Source: a virus. Taken from it: a DNA stretch of 64,000 bases. The notes below the pieces were generated by a model. It ran no database searches. It was not told the DNA's origin and saw nothing but the letters and a program-made list of their open reading frames with translations. The stretch spans positions 1-64,000 of IMG/VR virus record IMGVR_UViG_3300027763_000059. The stretch is one strand, 5' to 3'. Positions 7,754 through 17,578 of this stretch are shown one piece after another. Made by a program: the position numbers and the translations under genes. How positions within the stretch are numbered: the stretch's first letter is position 1; the number at the start of each line of letters is the position of its first letter.

Positions 7754-10700
7754 ACTATACCGAGTTGTAGAGAACCACGTTCCCTCCAAGGTAATGAGTC
7801 GCAAGAATGGCGGTAGGACTTGGGTATACGGGTATAACTCTGACTACGACATGGTTGTCATATCTAAGACAGGACAGGTTGGACAGGTTATAAATATCTC
7901 AGGACTAAACATTGGTTTGCCAATTGCACCAAAGGAGTGCATTAAGAGAGGAACGACATCACCCGATCAGTATTGGGAGAGAACAGACCTACCAAAGGAA
8001 CTAAGCAGGATACAGTCTATATTCCATTGGAATGATATGCCGTCTGAGTTTAAGAACAGGTGGGTAGACTACATTGAGAGAGAGTTTGATTACAGGGACC
8101 AAGGTTGTTGGTTCATGAATAAAGGAGTCCCAACATACATTACAGGATCGCACTATATGTACCTTCAATGGTCTAGTATTGATGTTGGGTACCCCGATTA
8201 CCGAGAGGCAAATAGAATATTCTTTATATATTGGGAGGCCTGTAGAGCAGACAACAGAAGCTTTGGGATGGTCTACTTAAAGATTAGACGTTCCGGGTTC
8301 TCCTATATGTCATCATCTGAGTGTGTCAACATAGGAACACTTGCAAAAGATGCAAGGGTTGGTATCCTATCCAAGACAGGATCGGATGCTAAGAAGATGT
8401 TTACAGATAAGGTAGTTCCAATCAATAGCAGACTTCCTTTCTTTTTCAAGCCAATCATGGACGGTATGGACAAGCCTAAGACAGAGCTTGCGTACCGTAT
8501 CCCGGCATCAAAGATTACAAAGAAGAATATGCACGAGCTTGATGACAACGAGATTCAAGGATTGGATACAACAATAGATTGGAAGAATACAGAAGAGAAC
8601 TCATACGATGGTGAGAAACTATTGTTCTTGGCACATGACGAATGTTATGCTCCAAATACAAAAATATTAATGAGTGACTTTACTTTTAGAGAGATAAAAG
8701 ATATTAATATTGGAGATAAGGTAATTGTTGAGGGAGGAATTGTGAAAACAGTTATGAAAAAAACAAATGGAATAGCTGATAGGTATATAGTTAAACAGCC
8801 TTATGGAGAAGATTATATAGTTACTAAAAACCATAGACTTGTATTTAATGAGTACAATAAAGGTGAGGTTATAATGAATCCTAAAGAGTATATTAATAGT
8901 TCTAAATTCAGAAAAAAACATTTAACAAGAATTACTTCAAAAGGAATTGAATCATCAGATAAGTTTGATGGTATACCTCCTTATTTATTAGGCCTATGGC
9001 TTGGTGATGGAAGACAAAGTTCATTAACAATATTAGTTAATAAATATGAAGAACCTGAGATATTACAATATTTAGGAAGGTTTGCAGATATTTATAATAT
9101 TCCATTTAAATTAATAAAAAGTACTTCAGATAAAATTATTGAGTTTAGATTTGAAGGAATTAATTCTGAACTAAGAAAATTAAATGTATATAACAACAAG
9201 CATATACCAATGCAGTATATGCAGTCATCTATTGAAACAAGACTTCAGTTATTAGCGGGTTTAATAGAATCTGATGGTTATTCAGATAAGAAAAAAAACA
9301 TCATATCTATAGGCATGAGTAGAAAAAATCTTATTGAGCAGATTAGATTTTTAGCATTATCTTGTGGATTAAGTTGTAGTAACGTTCAAGAACAAAATAC
9401 AAATTTTAATACTAAGTCATATAGAATAAGTATTTCAGGAGAATTATCAAGAATACCTTTGATTACTGAAAAGAAATCATTTGAAGGATATAAACCTATT
9501 AGCAGAGGTAGAAGAAATAAAGTGTCTGTAGAATATTTTGATAAAGGCGAATACGTAGGTATACAGGTAGATGGAGAAAATGATGATGAAAGAAAATTAA
9601 TACTTGGCGACTTTACTATTAGTATGAATAGTGCTAAATGGGTAAAGCCGAATAACATCCTAAACAATTGGCGTGTAACTAAGACGTGTCTACGTTTGGG
9701 TTCAAAGATTATTGGTAAGTGTATGATGGGGTCTACATCAAATGCGTTAAGCAAGGGTGGAGACAACTACAAGAAACTTTACGAGGACTCTCGCGTGACT
9801 ACACGTAATGCCAATGGTCAGACCAAGTCAGGACTATACGCATTGTTCATTCCTATGGAGTGGAACATGGAGGGGTTCATTGACAGGTACGGTATGCCTG
9901 TATTACGCAGACCACTAGATAAGATAAAGGGTGTAGACAATCAGTGGATAACTAACGGTGCTATTGACTATTGGGAGGCAGAGGTTGACTCGTTAAAGAA
10001 CGATCCGGATGCACTTAATGAGTTTTACCGTCAGTTCCCGCGCACAGAGTCACACGCTTTTAGGGATGAGAGTAAGTCATCACTATTTAACTTGACAAAG
10101 ATATACCAACAGGTAGACTACAACGATACATTAATTGAACAGCATTACTTGACACGAGGCTCGTTTCATTGGAGAGATGGTATTAGGGATACAAAGGTTG
10201 TATGGACACCTGACCCTAAGGGTAGGTTCTTAGTTAGTTGGCTGCCTGCTCAAAGGTTACAGAACAGAGTAACCGATAGGAGTGGGATAAGGTACCCTGC
10301 TAACGAGCACCTAGGGTCATTTGGATGTGACTCCTACGATATCTCAGCTGTAGTAGATGGGCGTGGATCAAACGGTGCGTTACATGGACTGACTAAGTTC
10401 CACATGGACGATGCTCCAACAAATGAGTTCTTCTTGGAGTACATAGCTAGGCCACAGACCGCAGAGATATTCTTTGAGGAGGTACTGATGGCGTGTGTGT
10501 TCTATGGTATGCCAATCTTAATTGAGAACAATAAGCCAAGGCTATTATATCACTTTAAGAATAGAGGCTACAGAGGATTTTGTTTAAGCAGACCCGACAA
10601 GCACTCATCTAAGCTCTCTAGGACAGAGAAAGAGCTTGGTGGTATACCTAACTCATCTGAGGACGTTAGACAGTCTCACGCGTCAGCTATTGAGGGATAC

Positions 10701-10964
10701 ATAGAGAAGTACGTTGGTTACGATTCTACAGGAGAGTACAGAGATTCAGATCAGATTGGTAGTATGCCATTTAACAAGACGCTAAACGATTGGGCAAAAT
10801 TTAACTACGATGACCGTACTAAGTTTGATGCCTCGATTAGTTCAGGGTTGGCTATTATGGCCAATCAGAAGCACTTATATGTGCCGGAGAAAAAAGAATC
10901 AAAAATAAGCATTAAATTTGCAAGATATAGTAATAAGGGACACAACAGTGAATTGATTCAATAA
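7728..10964 (+). CDS. terL: large terminase (ATPase-nuclease) interrupted by an intein
   Basis: TerL cuts and pumps DNA into the prohead. Reading outward from a TTG at 7728 the precursor has 1,078 residues, 749 after intein removal, a usual TerL length. The ATPase part has a degenerate Walker A (IRRSGFSYMSS) and Walker B LLFLAHDE, whose Glu is directly followed by the intein. Host sequence resumes at SAKW. The nuclease half shows an acidic block GCDSYDISAVVDG. An ATG exists at 7635 and another at 7695, but the residues from there look like the out-of-frame shadow of the gene before, so the start is placed at or near 7728. The C-terminus, IKFARYSNKG, is intact and the stop overlaps the next endonuclease gene. 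The sequence resembles crAss-like terminases. Confidence 0.9.
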   Translation: MQNVEQENRLYRVVENHVPSKVMSRKNGGRTWVYGYNSDYDMVVISKTGQVGQVINISGLNIGLPIAPKECIKRGTTSPDQYWERTDLPKELSRIQSIFHWNDMPSEFKNRWVDYIEREFDYRDQGCWFMNKGVPTYITGSHYMYLQWSSIDVGYPDYREANRIFFIYWEACRADNRSFGMVYLKIRRSGFSYMSSSECVNIGTLAKDARVGILSKTGSDAKKMFTDKVVPINSRLPFFFKPIMDGMDKPKTELAYRIPASKITKKNMHELDDNEIQGLDTTIDWKNTEENSYDGEKLLFLAHDECYAPNTKILMSDFTFREIKDINIGDKVIVEGGIVKTVMKKTNGIADRYIVKQPYGEDYIVTKNHRLVFNEYNKGEVIMNPKEYINSSKFRKKHLTRITSKGIESSDKFDGIPPYLLGLWLGDGRQSSLTILVNKYEEPEILQYLGRFADIYNIPFKLIKSTSDKIIEFRFEGINSELRKLNVYNNKHIPMQYMQSSIETRLQLLAGLIESDGYSDKKKNIISIGMSRKNLIEQIRFLALSCGLSCSNVQEQNTNFNTKSYRISISGELSRIPLITEKKSFEGYKPISRGRRNKVSVEYFDKGEYVGIQVDGENDDERKLILGDFTISMNSAKWVKPNNILNNWRVTKTCLRLGSKIIGKCMMGSTSNALSKGGDNYKKLYEDSRVTTRNANGQTKSGLYALFIPMEWNMEGFIDRYGMPVLRRPLDKIKGVDNQWITNGAIDYWEAEVDSLKNDPDALNEFYRQFPRTESHAFRDESKSSLFNLTKIYQQVDYNDTLIEQHYLTRGSFHWRDGIRDTKVVWTPDPKGRFLVSWLPAQRLQNRVTDRSGIRYPANEHLGSFGCDSYDISAVVDGRGSNGALHGLTKFHMDDAPTNEFFLEYIARPQTAEIFFEEVLMACVFYGMPILIENNKPRLLYHFKNRGYRGFCLSRPDKHSSKLSRTEKELGGIPNSSEDVRQSHASAIEGYIEKYVGYDSTGEYRDSDQIGSMPFNKTLNDWAKFNYDDRTKFDASISSGLAIMANQKHLYVPEKKESKISIKFARYSNKGHNSELIQ
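8643..9629 (+). mobile_element. TerL intein with LAGLIDADG homing endonuclease
   Basis: The 329-residue insertion starts with Cys (CYAPNTKILMSD, splice block A). It has a T-x-x-H block B (VTKNHRL, about residue 61), two LAGLIDADG helices (LLGLWLGDG near 114 and LLAGLIESDG near 202), and ends GDFTISMN before an extein Ser. Cys1, the final Asn and the +1 Ser are the residues needed for protein splicing. The penultimate residue is Met, not the usual His. The coding sequence is clearly more AT-rich than the flanking exteins. It interrupts the Walker B motif right after the catalytic DE, a classic place for inteins because the site cannot change. The endonuclease would copy it into intein-free terL alleles. 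Confidence 0.92.
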
Positions 10965-11632
10965 TGGCATATTTATACAGACACATACGACTTGATAAAA
11001 ATGAGCCATTCTATATTGGTATAGGTAGCGATGATAAATATCAAAGAGCTAACTCTAAAACCCATAGAAATAATCATTGGCTGTCCATTGTAGATAAAAC
11101 TGATTATAGAGTTGAAATACTTATTGATGATATCAGTTATGACTATGCAAAAGAAAAAGAAATAGAATTTATAGATATCTATAAAAGAACGGAAGATAAA
11201 GGTACTCTTTGTAATATAACAAAAGGTGGAGATGGTGTTTTAGGTCTAAAGCATACTGAAGAAGCTAGAAGAAAAATGGGGGAACCCAATAAGAATAAGG
11301 TAATATCAGAGTGTCATAGGAAAATAATATCTGAGTTTCATAAAGGTAAAAAACATTCTGAAGAGACTAAACTTAAAATGTCACAAAAAGCATTAGGTGA
11401 AAATAACCATATGTATGGTAAAAACGTATCTGAAGAGACAAAACAAAAAATGATATCTTCAGCAAAAAGAGGTGAAGATAATTTTTCTTCTAAACTAAAA
11501 ACTGAAGATGTATTAGATATTAGAAGATTAAGTAATGAAGGGATGAGTCAAAGAAAATTAGCTAAGCAATTTGATATTGCAAAAAGTAGTATAGCTTGTA
11601 TTATTAAAAGAATAACTTGGAAGCATATATAA
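10964..11632 (+). CDS. GIY-YIG homing endonuclease with NUMOD3 repeats and helix-turn-helix
   Basis: The N-terminus YLYRHIRLDKNEPFYIGIGS is a GIY-YIG variant (YLY...YIG). It is followed by conserved ITKGGDGVLG and three NUMOD3-type helices (TEEARRKMG, SEETKLKMSQKA, SEETKQKMISSA). The last 40 residues (LSNEGMSQRKLAKQFDIAKS) form a DNA-binding helix-turn-helix. Gene and flanks are AT-rich. It starts on the terL stop codon (TAATG) and ends one base before the portal gene, so it was inserted without loss of either. Together with the terL intein this gives two different homing systems within 3 kb. Confidence 0.88.
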   Translation: MAYLYRHIRLDKNEPFYIGIGSDDKYQRANSKTHRNNHWLSIVDKTDYRVEILIDDISYDYAKEKEIEFIDIYKRTEDKGTLCNITKGGDGVLGLKHTEEARRKMGEPNKNKVISECHRKIISEFHKGKKHSEETKLKMSQKALGENNHMYGKNVSEETKQKMISSAKRGEDNFSSKLKTEDVLDIRRLSNEGMSQRKLAKQFDIAKSSIACIIKRITWKHI

Positions 11633-11633
11633 A

Positions 11634-14072
11634 ATGAAAGAAATAGAAATAAACATATCTCAAACTGCTTTTCCTAGTCAATTTGTCCCGGATTCAGTCA
11701 AAGAAACATTTGAATTTGGATTGCAAATAGGAAATTCCATACAGTGGGAATGGTTCCGCAAAGACGGAAATCAACAATGTAGATACTACGGTCAGTGGAG
11801 AGACTACCATAGACTAAGGCTATACGCACGAGGAGAGCAGTCAGTTGCAAAGTACAAGAACGAGCTAGCTATTGACGGTGACTTGTCTTATCTTAATTTA
11901 GATTGGACTCCCGTACCTGTGCTACCTAAGTTTGTAGATATCGTTGTAAACGGTATGTCCGATCGTTTGTTTAAGGTAAAGGCGTATGCACAAGATGCAA
12001 TGTCTCAGGCTAAGAGAAGCAAGTACCAAGATCTAATTGAAGGTCAGATGGTTGCAAAGCCTGTGCTTGAGAAGATTCAACAGAAGACAGGTGTAGACCC
12101 GTTCATGATGGACCCGGCTCAACTTCCACAAACTGATGAGGAGCTATCATTGTATATGCAACTTAACTATAAGCCTGCAATTGAGATTGCAGAGGAAGAG
12201 GCTATCAATACAATCCTTGACGAGAACCATTACATGGATCTTCGCAAGAGATGTGACTACGACATTACAGTGCTTGGTATTGGTGTAATGAAGCATCAGT
12301 TCCTTGCAGGGGCAGGTGTTCAATTAGACTACGTTGACCCGGCAAATATTGTATACAGCTACACCGAGGACCCATACTTTAAAGATTGTTTCTATTGGGG
12401 AGAGATTAAGACAATTCCAATTACAGAGATATTAAAGATTGACCCTACGATAACTAACGATCAGTTACAAGAGATCTCTCAGTACAGTCAATCATGGTAC
12501 AATTACTTTAACGTAGCTCAGTACTATGAGAACAGTATGTTCTACAGAGACACGTGTACGCTACTATACTTTAACTACAAGACCACTAAGAAGATTGTCT
12601 ACAAGAAGAAGATCCTTAAGAATGGTGGTACTCGAATGATTCAAAAGGATGATACCTTCAACCCGCCTGTAGAGATGATGGAAGAAGAGAAATTCGAGAA
12701 AGTAGAGAAAACAATTGACGTTTGGTACGATGGTGTTATGGTCATGGGTACCAACATCATGCTTAGATGGGAGATGTCCAAGAACATGGTACGTCCTAAG
12801 TCATCAAGTCAACACGCATTACCAAACTACATCGCGTGTGCACCACGTATGTACAAGGGAGTAGTTGAGTCATTGGTTCGTAGAATGATTCCATTCGCTG
12901 ACTTGATTCAGATTACACACTTAAAGCTACAACAAGTTATTGCAAGAACAGTTCCTGACGGGGTGTTCATCGATGCAGATGGATTGAATGAGGTAGACTT
13001 GGGTACGGGTGCAGCTTACAACCCTGAGGATGCGTTAAGACTATACTTCCAAACGGGTAGTGTAATCGGACGTAGCTACACGCAGGACGGTGAGTTTAAC
13101 AACGCACGTATTCCAATCCAACAGCTTACATCTAACTCAGGTGCAAGCAAGACACAGATGTTGATTGCTAACTACAATCACTACATGGGTATGATACGTG
13201 ACGTTACAGGACTTAACGAGGCTCGTGATGGGTCTATGCCTGATCCGGACTCATTGGTTGGCTTACAGAAGCTTGCTGCGCTTAACTCGAATACAGCTAC
13301 ACGTCACATCTTAGACAGTAGCCTATACATATTTAGATCATTAGCTGAGGCTCTTACATATAGAGTTGCTGATATCTTAGAGTACGCAGACTTCAAAGAC
13401 GACTTTGCTAATAAGATTGGTAAGTACAACGTGTCGTTACTAAACGACATCAAGGACCTATACATATACGACTTTGGTATCTTTATTGATATCTCTCCGG
13501 ATGAAGAGCAAAAAGCTCAGCTTGAGGCTAACATTCAGATGGCACTTTCTAAAGGTGACATCAACCTTGAGGATGCAATTGACATCCGTGAGATTAGAAA
13601 CCTTAAGCTTGCAAACCAATTGCTTAAACTTAAGAGAACTAAAAAGCAGGAGAGAGAAGAGAAGATGGCTATGCAACAGCAAGCTATCACAGCTCAACAA
13701 CAACTTCAGTCTCAACAGATGGCAGCTCAGACAGCTATGCAAGGTATCCAAGCAGAGACTCAGTCTAAGATTGCAATCAAGCAAGCAGAGGTTGCATTCG
13801 ACATTCAGAAGATGGAGAAGGAAGCTGAGTACAAGAAGATGCTAATGGCTGAGGAGTTTAACTACACTATGCAGGTACAGGGTATGACACAGAGTCAACT
13901 TGACAAGCGTGAGAAGGAGAAGGAAGACTCAAAAGCTAAAAGAATTAGCCAACAAAGCGAAGAGCAATCTAAGCTAATTCATCAACGTAAGAACAATTTA
14001 CCGCCTCAAACATTCGAGTCAAACGAGGATTCACTTGATGGCTTTGACATGGCGGAGTTCGAGCCGAGATAA
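11634..14072 (+). CDS. portal protein, crAss-like
   Basis: The 812-residue protein has the conserved portal segments I recall from crAss-like phages: LRLYARGEQSVAKYKNEL, GDLSYLNLDWTPVPVLPKF and VDIVVNGMSDRLFK within the first 120 residues. A central region with DYVDPANIVYSYTEDPYF follows. The C-terminal ~150 residues are a Gln/Lys-rich coiled coil (from about 675), probably the barrel or crown inside the capsid. The portal forms the dodecameric DNA channel at one capsid vertex and binds terminase during packaging. Length agrees with crAss-like portals. It lies between terL and the scaffold and capsid genes, the standard order. Confidence 0.92.
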   Translation: MKEIEINISQTAFPSQFVPDSVKETFEFGLQIGNSIQWEWFRKDGNQQCRYYGQWRDYHRLRLYARGEQSVAKYKNELAIDGDLSYLNLDWTPVPVLPKFVDIVVNGMSDRLFKVKAYAQDAMSQAKRSKYQDLIEGQMVAKPVLEKIQQKTGVDPFMMDPAQLPQTDEELSLYMQLNYKPAIEIAEEEAINTILDENHYMDLRKRCDYDITVLGIGVMKHQFLAGAGVQLDYVDPANIVYSYTEDPYFKDCFYWGEIKTIPITEILKIDPTITNDQLQEISQYSQSWYNYFNVAQYYENSMFYRDTCTLLYFNYKTTKKIVYKKKILKNGGTRMIQKDDTFNPPVEMMEEEKFEKVEKTIDVWYDGVMVMGTNIMLRWEMSKNMVRPKSSSQHALPNYIACAPRMYKGVVESLVRRMIPFADLIQITHLKLQQVIARTVPDGVFIDADGLNEVDLGTGAAYNPEDALRLYFQTGSVIGRSYTQDGEFNNARIPIQQLTSNSGASKTQMLIANYNHYMGMIRDVTGLNEARDGSMPDPDSLVGLQKLAALNSNTATRHILDSSLYIFRSLAEALTYRVADILEYADFKDDFANKIGKYNVSLLNDIKDLYIYDFGIFIDISPDEEQKAQLEANIQMALSKGDINLEDAIDIREIRNLKLANQLLKLKRTKKQEREEKMAMQQQAITAQQQLQSQQMAAQTAMQGIQAETQSKIAIKQAEVAFDIQKMEKEAEYKKMLMAEEFNYTMQVQGMTQSQLDKREKEKEDSKAKRISQQSEEQSKLIHQRKNNLPPQTFESNEDSLDGFDMAEFEPR

Positions 14073-14089
14073 AATACAAAAAAAATGTA

Positions 14090-14097
14090 TAAATTTG
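14090..14097 (+). promoter_or_regulatory. promoter -7 element before the capsid genes
   Basis: TAAATTTG matches TAnnTTTG, 19 bases before the ATG at 14117, in a 44-base AT-rich gap. It would drive the scaffold-capsid pair that ends at the terminator at 16703. Confidence 0.6.
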
Positions 14098-14116
14098 TAA
14101 ACTTAAATATAATCTA

Positions 14117-15226
14117 ATGGAAATTAAAGTAAAAGAAGTAGGGTTCACTGATTCAAAGAGTGTACAAGAAAGAGAGCGAGAACTTCATGAGCAACATGAA
14201 CAAATGCTTAACGGGGAATTAGAGATTAACAACGAGCCGGTTATTAACGCAGGCGACATGGCAATCGACAACGAGCCAATTGTAATTGATGAGGATGAAC
14301 TTTCGGAAGAAAAAGTTCTTTCATATTTGGGAAAAAGATACGGCAAAGAAATCAATTCATTTGATGATTTAGTTCAAGAGAGAACTGAGTCTGAAGATAT
14401 GGATGAGGAGGTTGCTACGTATTTAAAATATAAGAAGGAGACAGGTAGAGGATTCGATGACTTTAAACAGTTAAGTAAAGACTACGACACCATGGACCCT
14501 GATCAACTTCTTAGAGCTTACCTATCTGCTACGCAGGAAGGTCTTGACTCTGACGATATTGATGTTCTTATGGATGAGTATTCATTCGATGAGGACTTTG
14601 ATGATGAATCAGACGTTAAGAAAATTAAGCTCAAAATGAAAAAGTCTGTAAATGAGGCGAAGAAATTCTTCAATCAACAGAAGGAAAAATATAGAGTGCC
14701 GCTTGAGTCAAGCAGGTCTTCTATTCCGGAAGCTGATAAAGAAGAGTATGAGTCTTATAAACAGTATATACAATCAGCTAAGAATCAAGAGGAGGAAAGC
14801 GCGCGTAAGAGTAAGTGGTTCGAACAAAAGACAGATGAAGTCTTTGGTGGAGAGTTCAAAGGTTTTGAGTTCAACGTCGGAGAGAAAAATATTTCATTTG
14901 CACCGGGAGATGCCGCTGAACTAAAAAAGTTACAATCAAATCCATACAGCTTCATTACGAAGTATTTGGATGAGGATGGAATGATGAAGGACGCAGCAGG
15001 ATACCATAGATCATTAGCGATGGCATTGAACCCTGAGAAGTTTGCCAAGTTCTTTTATGAGCAAGGCCAATCAGATGCTACAGATGACGGGATGCGTAAG
15101 ATAAAAAACATTAATATGTCTGAGCGTCAAGCACCTGTAAACATGAACAAGGGGGAGATGAAAGTAAAGGCTGTTAATCCTGACTCCGGAAGAGGACTCA
15201 AGATTCGCAGTATTAAAAATGTTTAA
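14117..15226 (+). CDS. scaffold-like / capsid assembly protein
   Basis: A 369-residue, strongly acidic and helical protein (for example DELSEEKVLSYLGKRYG, a Asp/Glu-rich stretch near 150-165, and charged helices to about 230), ending in a basic tail (RGLKIRSIKNV). Scaffold proteins of tailed phages are typically acidic coiled-coil proteins with a basic capsid-binding C-terminus and lie directly before the major capsid gene, as here (19-base gap). No protease motif is visible. Assignment rests on composition and position. Confidence 0.68.
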   Translation: MEIKVKEVGFTDSKSVQERERELHEQHEQMLNGELEINNEPVINAGDMAIDNEPIVIDEDELSEEKVLSYLGKRYGKEINSFDDLVQERTESEDMDEEVATYLKYKKETGRGFDDFKQLSKDYDTMDPDQLLRAYLSATQEGLDSDDIDVLMDEYSFDEDFDDESDVKKIKLKMKKSVNEAKKFFNQQKEKYRVPLESSRSSIPEADKEEYESYKQYIQSAKNQEEESARKSKWFEQKTDEVFGGEFKGFEFNVGEKNISFAPGDAAELKKLQSNPYSFITKYLDEDGMMKDAAGYHRSLAMALNPEKFAKFFYEQGQSDATDDGMRKIKNINMSERQAPVNMNKGEMKVKAVNPDSGRGLKIRSIKNV

Positions 15227-15244
15227 CTTTAAAAATTAGAAAAA

Positions 15245-16690
15245 ATGCCAACACAATTAAACTCGATACCAACTTATGCGTTGCAGCCGAATGCTCAACA
15301 AGTTGCGTTATCAACAAATTACATTACTAACTTCGATTTCTTGAATCAGTATCTTCCTGATACATACGAGAAAGAATTCGAGCGTTACGGAAACCGCACA
15401 GTTGCGTCTTTCTTACGTATGGTAGGAGCTGAGATGCCTTCTAACTCTGACATGATCAAATGGGCAGAACAAGGTCGTCTTCACACTAAGTACATCAACT
15501 GTGACTCAAATGCAAATGTAGCAGCAAATACAGCTACAATTACTGTAAATGATGTTCTTATCCCATCAGGATCAGGTAAGCCAATCGCTATCCGTCCGGG
15601 ACAAACTGTATCTATCTCTGCTAACGTAGGTGGTGCTTCTAACAAAGCAATCGTTACTGCAGTTGATACAACTTTAGGTACATTCGATGTAGCTTACTAC
15701 GAAGCAGCAGGTCAAGCATTTGCTAACGCTGACGTAATCACTGTATGGATCTACGGTTCTGAGTTCCGTAAAGGAACAAACGGAATGGTTGGTTCATTAG
15801 AAGCTGACGATATCTTCTTCGAAAACTCTCCAATCATCATCAAAGACAAGTACTCAGTATCAGGTTCTGATATGGCACAAATCGGATGGGTTGAGATCGA
15901 AACAGAGAACGGAGCATCAGGATACCTTTGGTACTTGAAATCAGAGCACGAAACTCGTTTACGTTTTGAAGACTATTTAGAGACAGCTATGATTGAAGCA
16001 GTTCCTGCTGAATCAGGTTCAGGTGCAGCTACACAAACAGCAAATGCTCAAGTTGGAGACAAAGGTTCTGAAGGAGTATTCTACGTAGTAAACAACCGCG
16101 GAAACGTATGGGGTGGTGGTAACCCAACTTCAATCGCTGAGTTTGATACAATCATCTCTCGTTTGGACAAACAAGGTTCTATCGAAGAGAACGCGTTGTT
16201 CTTGAATCGTGATTTCAGCTTGGATATCGACGATATGTTGGCTGCACAAAACTCTTACGGAGCAGGTGGTACATCTTACGGTTTGTTTGATAACGATAAA
16301 GACATGGCGTTGAACTTAGGGTTCACAGGATTCCGTCGTGGTTCTTACGATTTCTACAAAACAGATTGGAAATACTTGAACGATCCAACAATGCGTGGTG
16401 GTCTTTCTACAGGAGCTAACGCTACAGGTACAGTAACAGGTTTATTGGTTCCTGCAGGTTCAACAACTGTATACGATCAAATCATGGGTCAAAACGCGAA
16501 ACGTCCGTTCTTACACGTTCGTTACCGTACAGTTAACGCTGAAGACCGTCGTTACAAAACTTGGATTACAGGTTCTGCCGGTGGTGCACAAACAAGTGAC
16601 TTAGATGCTATGGAGGTAAACTTCTTGTCTGAGCGTTGTGTATGTACACTTGGAGCGAATAACTTCGTATTGTTCCGTTACGGAGCATAA
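15245..16690 (+). CDS. major capsid protein, crAss-like HK97 fold
   Basis: The 481-residue protein has the N-terminal stretch FDFLNQYLPDTYEKEFERYG, then RTVASFLRMVGAEMPSNSDM and a WAEQGRLHTKY segment, which I recognise from crAss-like major capsid proteins; length agrees. The codon choice is visibly more uniform than in neighbours (many GGT, CGT, TAC, AAC codons), as expected for the most abundant virion protein. A strong terminator follows within 15 bases, and a promoter lies before the scaffold gene, so the pair can be expressed at high level. Confidence 0.93.
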   Translation: MPTQLNSIPTYALQPNAQQVALSTNYITNFDFLNQYLPDTYEKEFERYGNRTVASFLRMVGAEMPSNSDMIKWAEQGRLHTKYINCDSNANVAANTATITVNDVLIPSGSGKPIAIRPGQTVSISANVGGASNKAIVTAVDTTLGTFDVAYYEAAGQAFANADVITVWIYGSEFRKGTNGMVGSLEADDIFFENSPIIIKDKYSVSGSDMAQIGWVEIETENGASGYLWYLKSEHETRLRFEDYLETAMIEAVPAESGSGAATQTANAQVGDKGSEGVFYVVNNRGNVWGGGNPTSIAEFDTIISRLDKQGSIEENALFLNRDFSLDIDDMLAAQNSYGAGGTSYGLFDNDKDMALNLGFTGFRRGSYDFYKTDWKYLNDPTMRGGLSTGANATGTVTGLLVPAGSTTVYDQIMGQNAKRPFLHVRYRTVNAEDRRYKTWITGSAGGAQTSDLDAMEVNFLSERCVCTLGANNFVLFRYGA

Positions 16691-16702
16691 TAGAAACAGA
16701 AT

Positions 16703-16739
16703 GGGTGTGTCTTCAAAGACACACCCTTCTTTTTATTTT
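16703..16739 (+). terminator. strong intrinsic terminator after the capsid gene
   Basis: GGGTGTGTCT (16703-16712) pairs perfectly with AGACACACCC (16717-16726) across a TCAA loop and is followed by a T-rich tract to 16739. It closes the scaffold-capsid unit. Confidence 0.9.
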
Positions 16740-16756
16740 AATTTAAATTATATCTA

Positions 16757-17518
16757 ATGAAAATACAAGCAAACAAACCTGCATTAGCAGACAAGGTGTA
16801 CAAGTTGAGAAACGATGCTGCACCACTTTCTTTTACATTACCATCAAGAAGTAGCAAACGATTTCCGTTACTTTGGTTTGATGAGGAAAACAATGTAAAC
16901 AGACCATTGCGATACGCAATCAATCAAAGGTCCCCATTCGAGGACGAACAAGACGGTAATGCAATTGTAGATCCAATCATTTTTGAAGATGGATTTTTGC
17001 ACGTACCAAGAACAAACCCTAACTTACAACAGTTTCTTCACTATCATCCATTAAATGGATCATCATTTGTTGAGGTCAACAATGAGAGAGATGCAGAGCA
17101 AGAAGTTGAATGGTTATCTGTTGAAGCAGATGCGCTTATCAAAGCACGTGAGCTTTCATTAGAAGAGATTGAGTTGATGACACGAGTATTATTTAACCGT
17201 GACCCATCTCGATACACAACTGCAGAGTTGAGACGCGACATCTTGGTATACGCTAAGAGAGACCCACGTGGATTCTTAAATGTTATGGACGACTCATCTT
17301 TACGAGATAAGTCCCACGTTAGATCATTCTTTGAGGCTAAGCTATTAACTTTTAGAAATAGCAACAAAGAGATTTGGTTTAATACACCATCAAACAAAAA
17401 GAAGATGGTAGTCATTCCTTACGGAGAAGACCCTTACGAGGTAGCTATTCAATTCCTTCACAGTGACGAAGGTATTGAGTCATTAAAGATGCTTGAGAGC
17501 AATATGGAGCTACTTTAG
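16757..17518 (+). CDS. conserved structural-module protein, 253 aa
   Basis: The protein lies directly after the capsid gene, where crAss-like phages keep a conserved virion gene. It has an N-terminal beta part (NDAAPLSFTLPSRSSKRFP, then FEDGFLHVPRTNP) and a helical C-terminal half (LSLEEIELMTRVLF, ELRRDILVYAKRDP). It stands alone between two terminators. A head-completion or portal-associated role is likely by synteny only. Confidence 0.65.
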   Translation: MKIQANKPALADKVYKLRNDAAPLSFTLPSRSSKRFPLLWFDEENNVNRPLRYAINQRSPFEDEQDGNAIVDPIIFEDGFLHVPRTNPNLQQFLHYHPLNGSSFVEVNNERDAEQEVEWLSVEADALIKARELSLEEIELMTRVLFNRDPSRYTTAELRRDILVYAKRDPRGFLNVMDDSSLRDKSHVRSFFEAKLLTFRNSNKEIWFNTPSNKKKMVVIPYGEDPYEVAIQFLHSDEGIESLKMLESNMELL

Positions 17519-17540
17519 TAATAATATATATAGAGAGGAG

Positions 17541-17567
17541 AAGGGGGGTTTAGGCTTCCCTTTTTTT
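17541..17567 (+). terminator. intrinsic terminator
   Basis: AAGGGGGG (17541-17548) pairs with CTTCCCTT (17555-17562), two wobble pairs included, over a six-base loop, and a T run extends to 17567. It separates the 253-residue gene from the neck operon. Confidence 0.8.
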
Positions 17568-17570
17568 ATT

Positions 17571-17578
17571 TATCTTTG
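17571..17578 (+). promoter_or_regulatory. promoter -7 element of the neck/tail operon
   Basis: TATCTTTG (TAnnTTTG) lies immediately after a terminator and 14 bases before the ATG at 17593. It would start the neck-tail operon. Confidence 0.75.
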
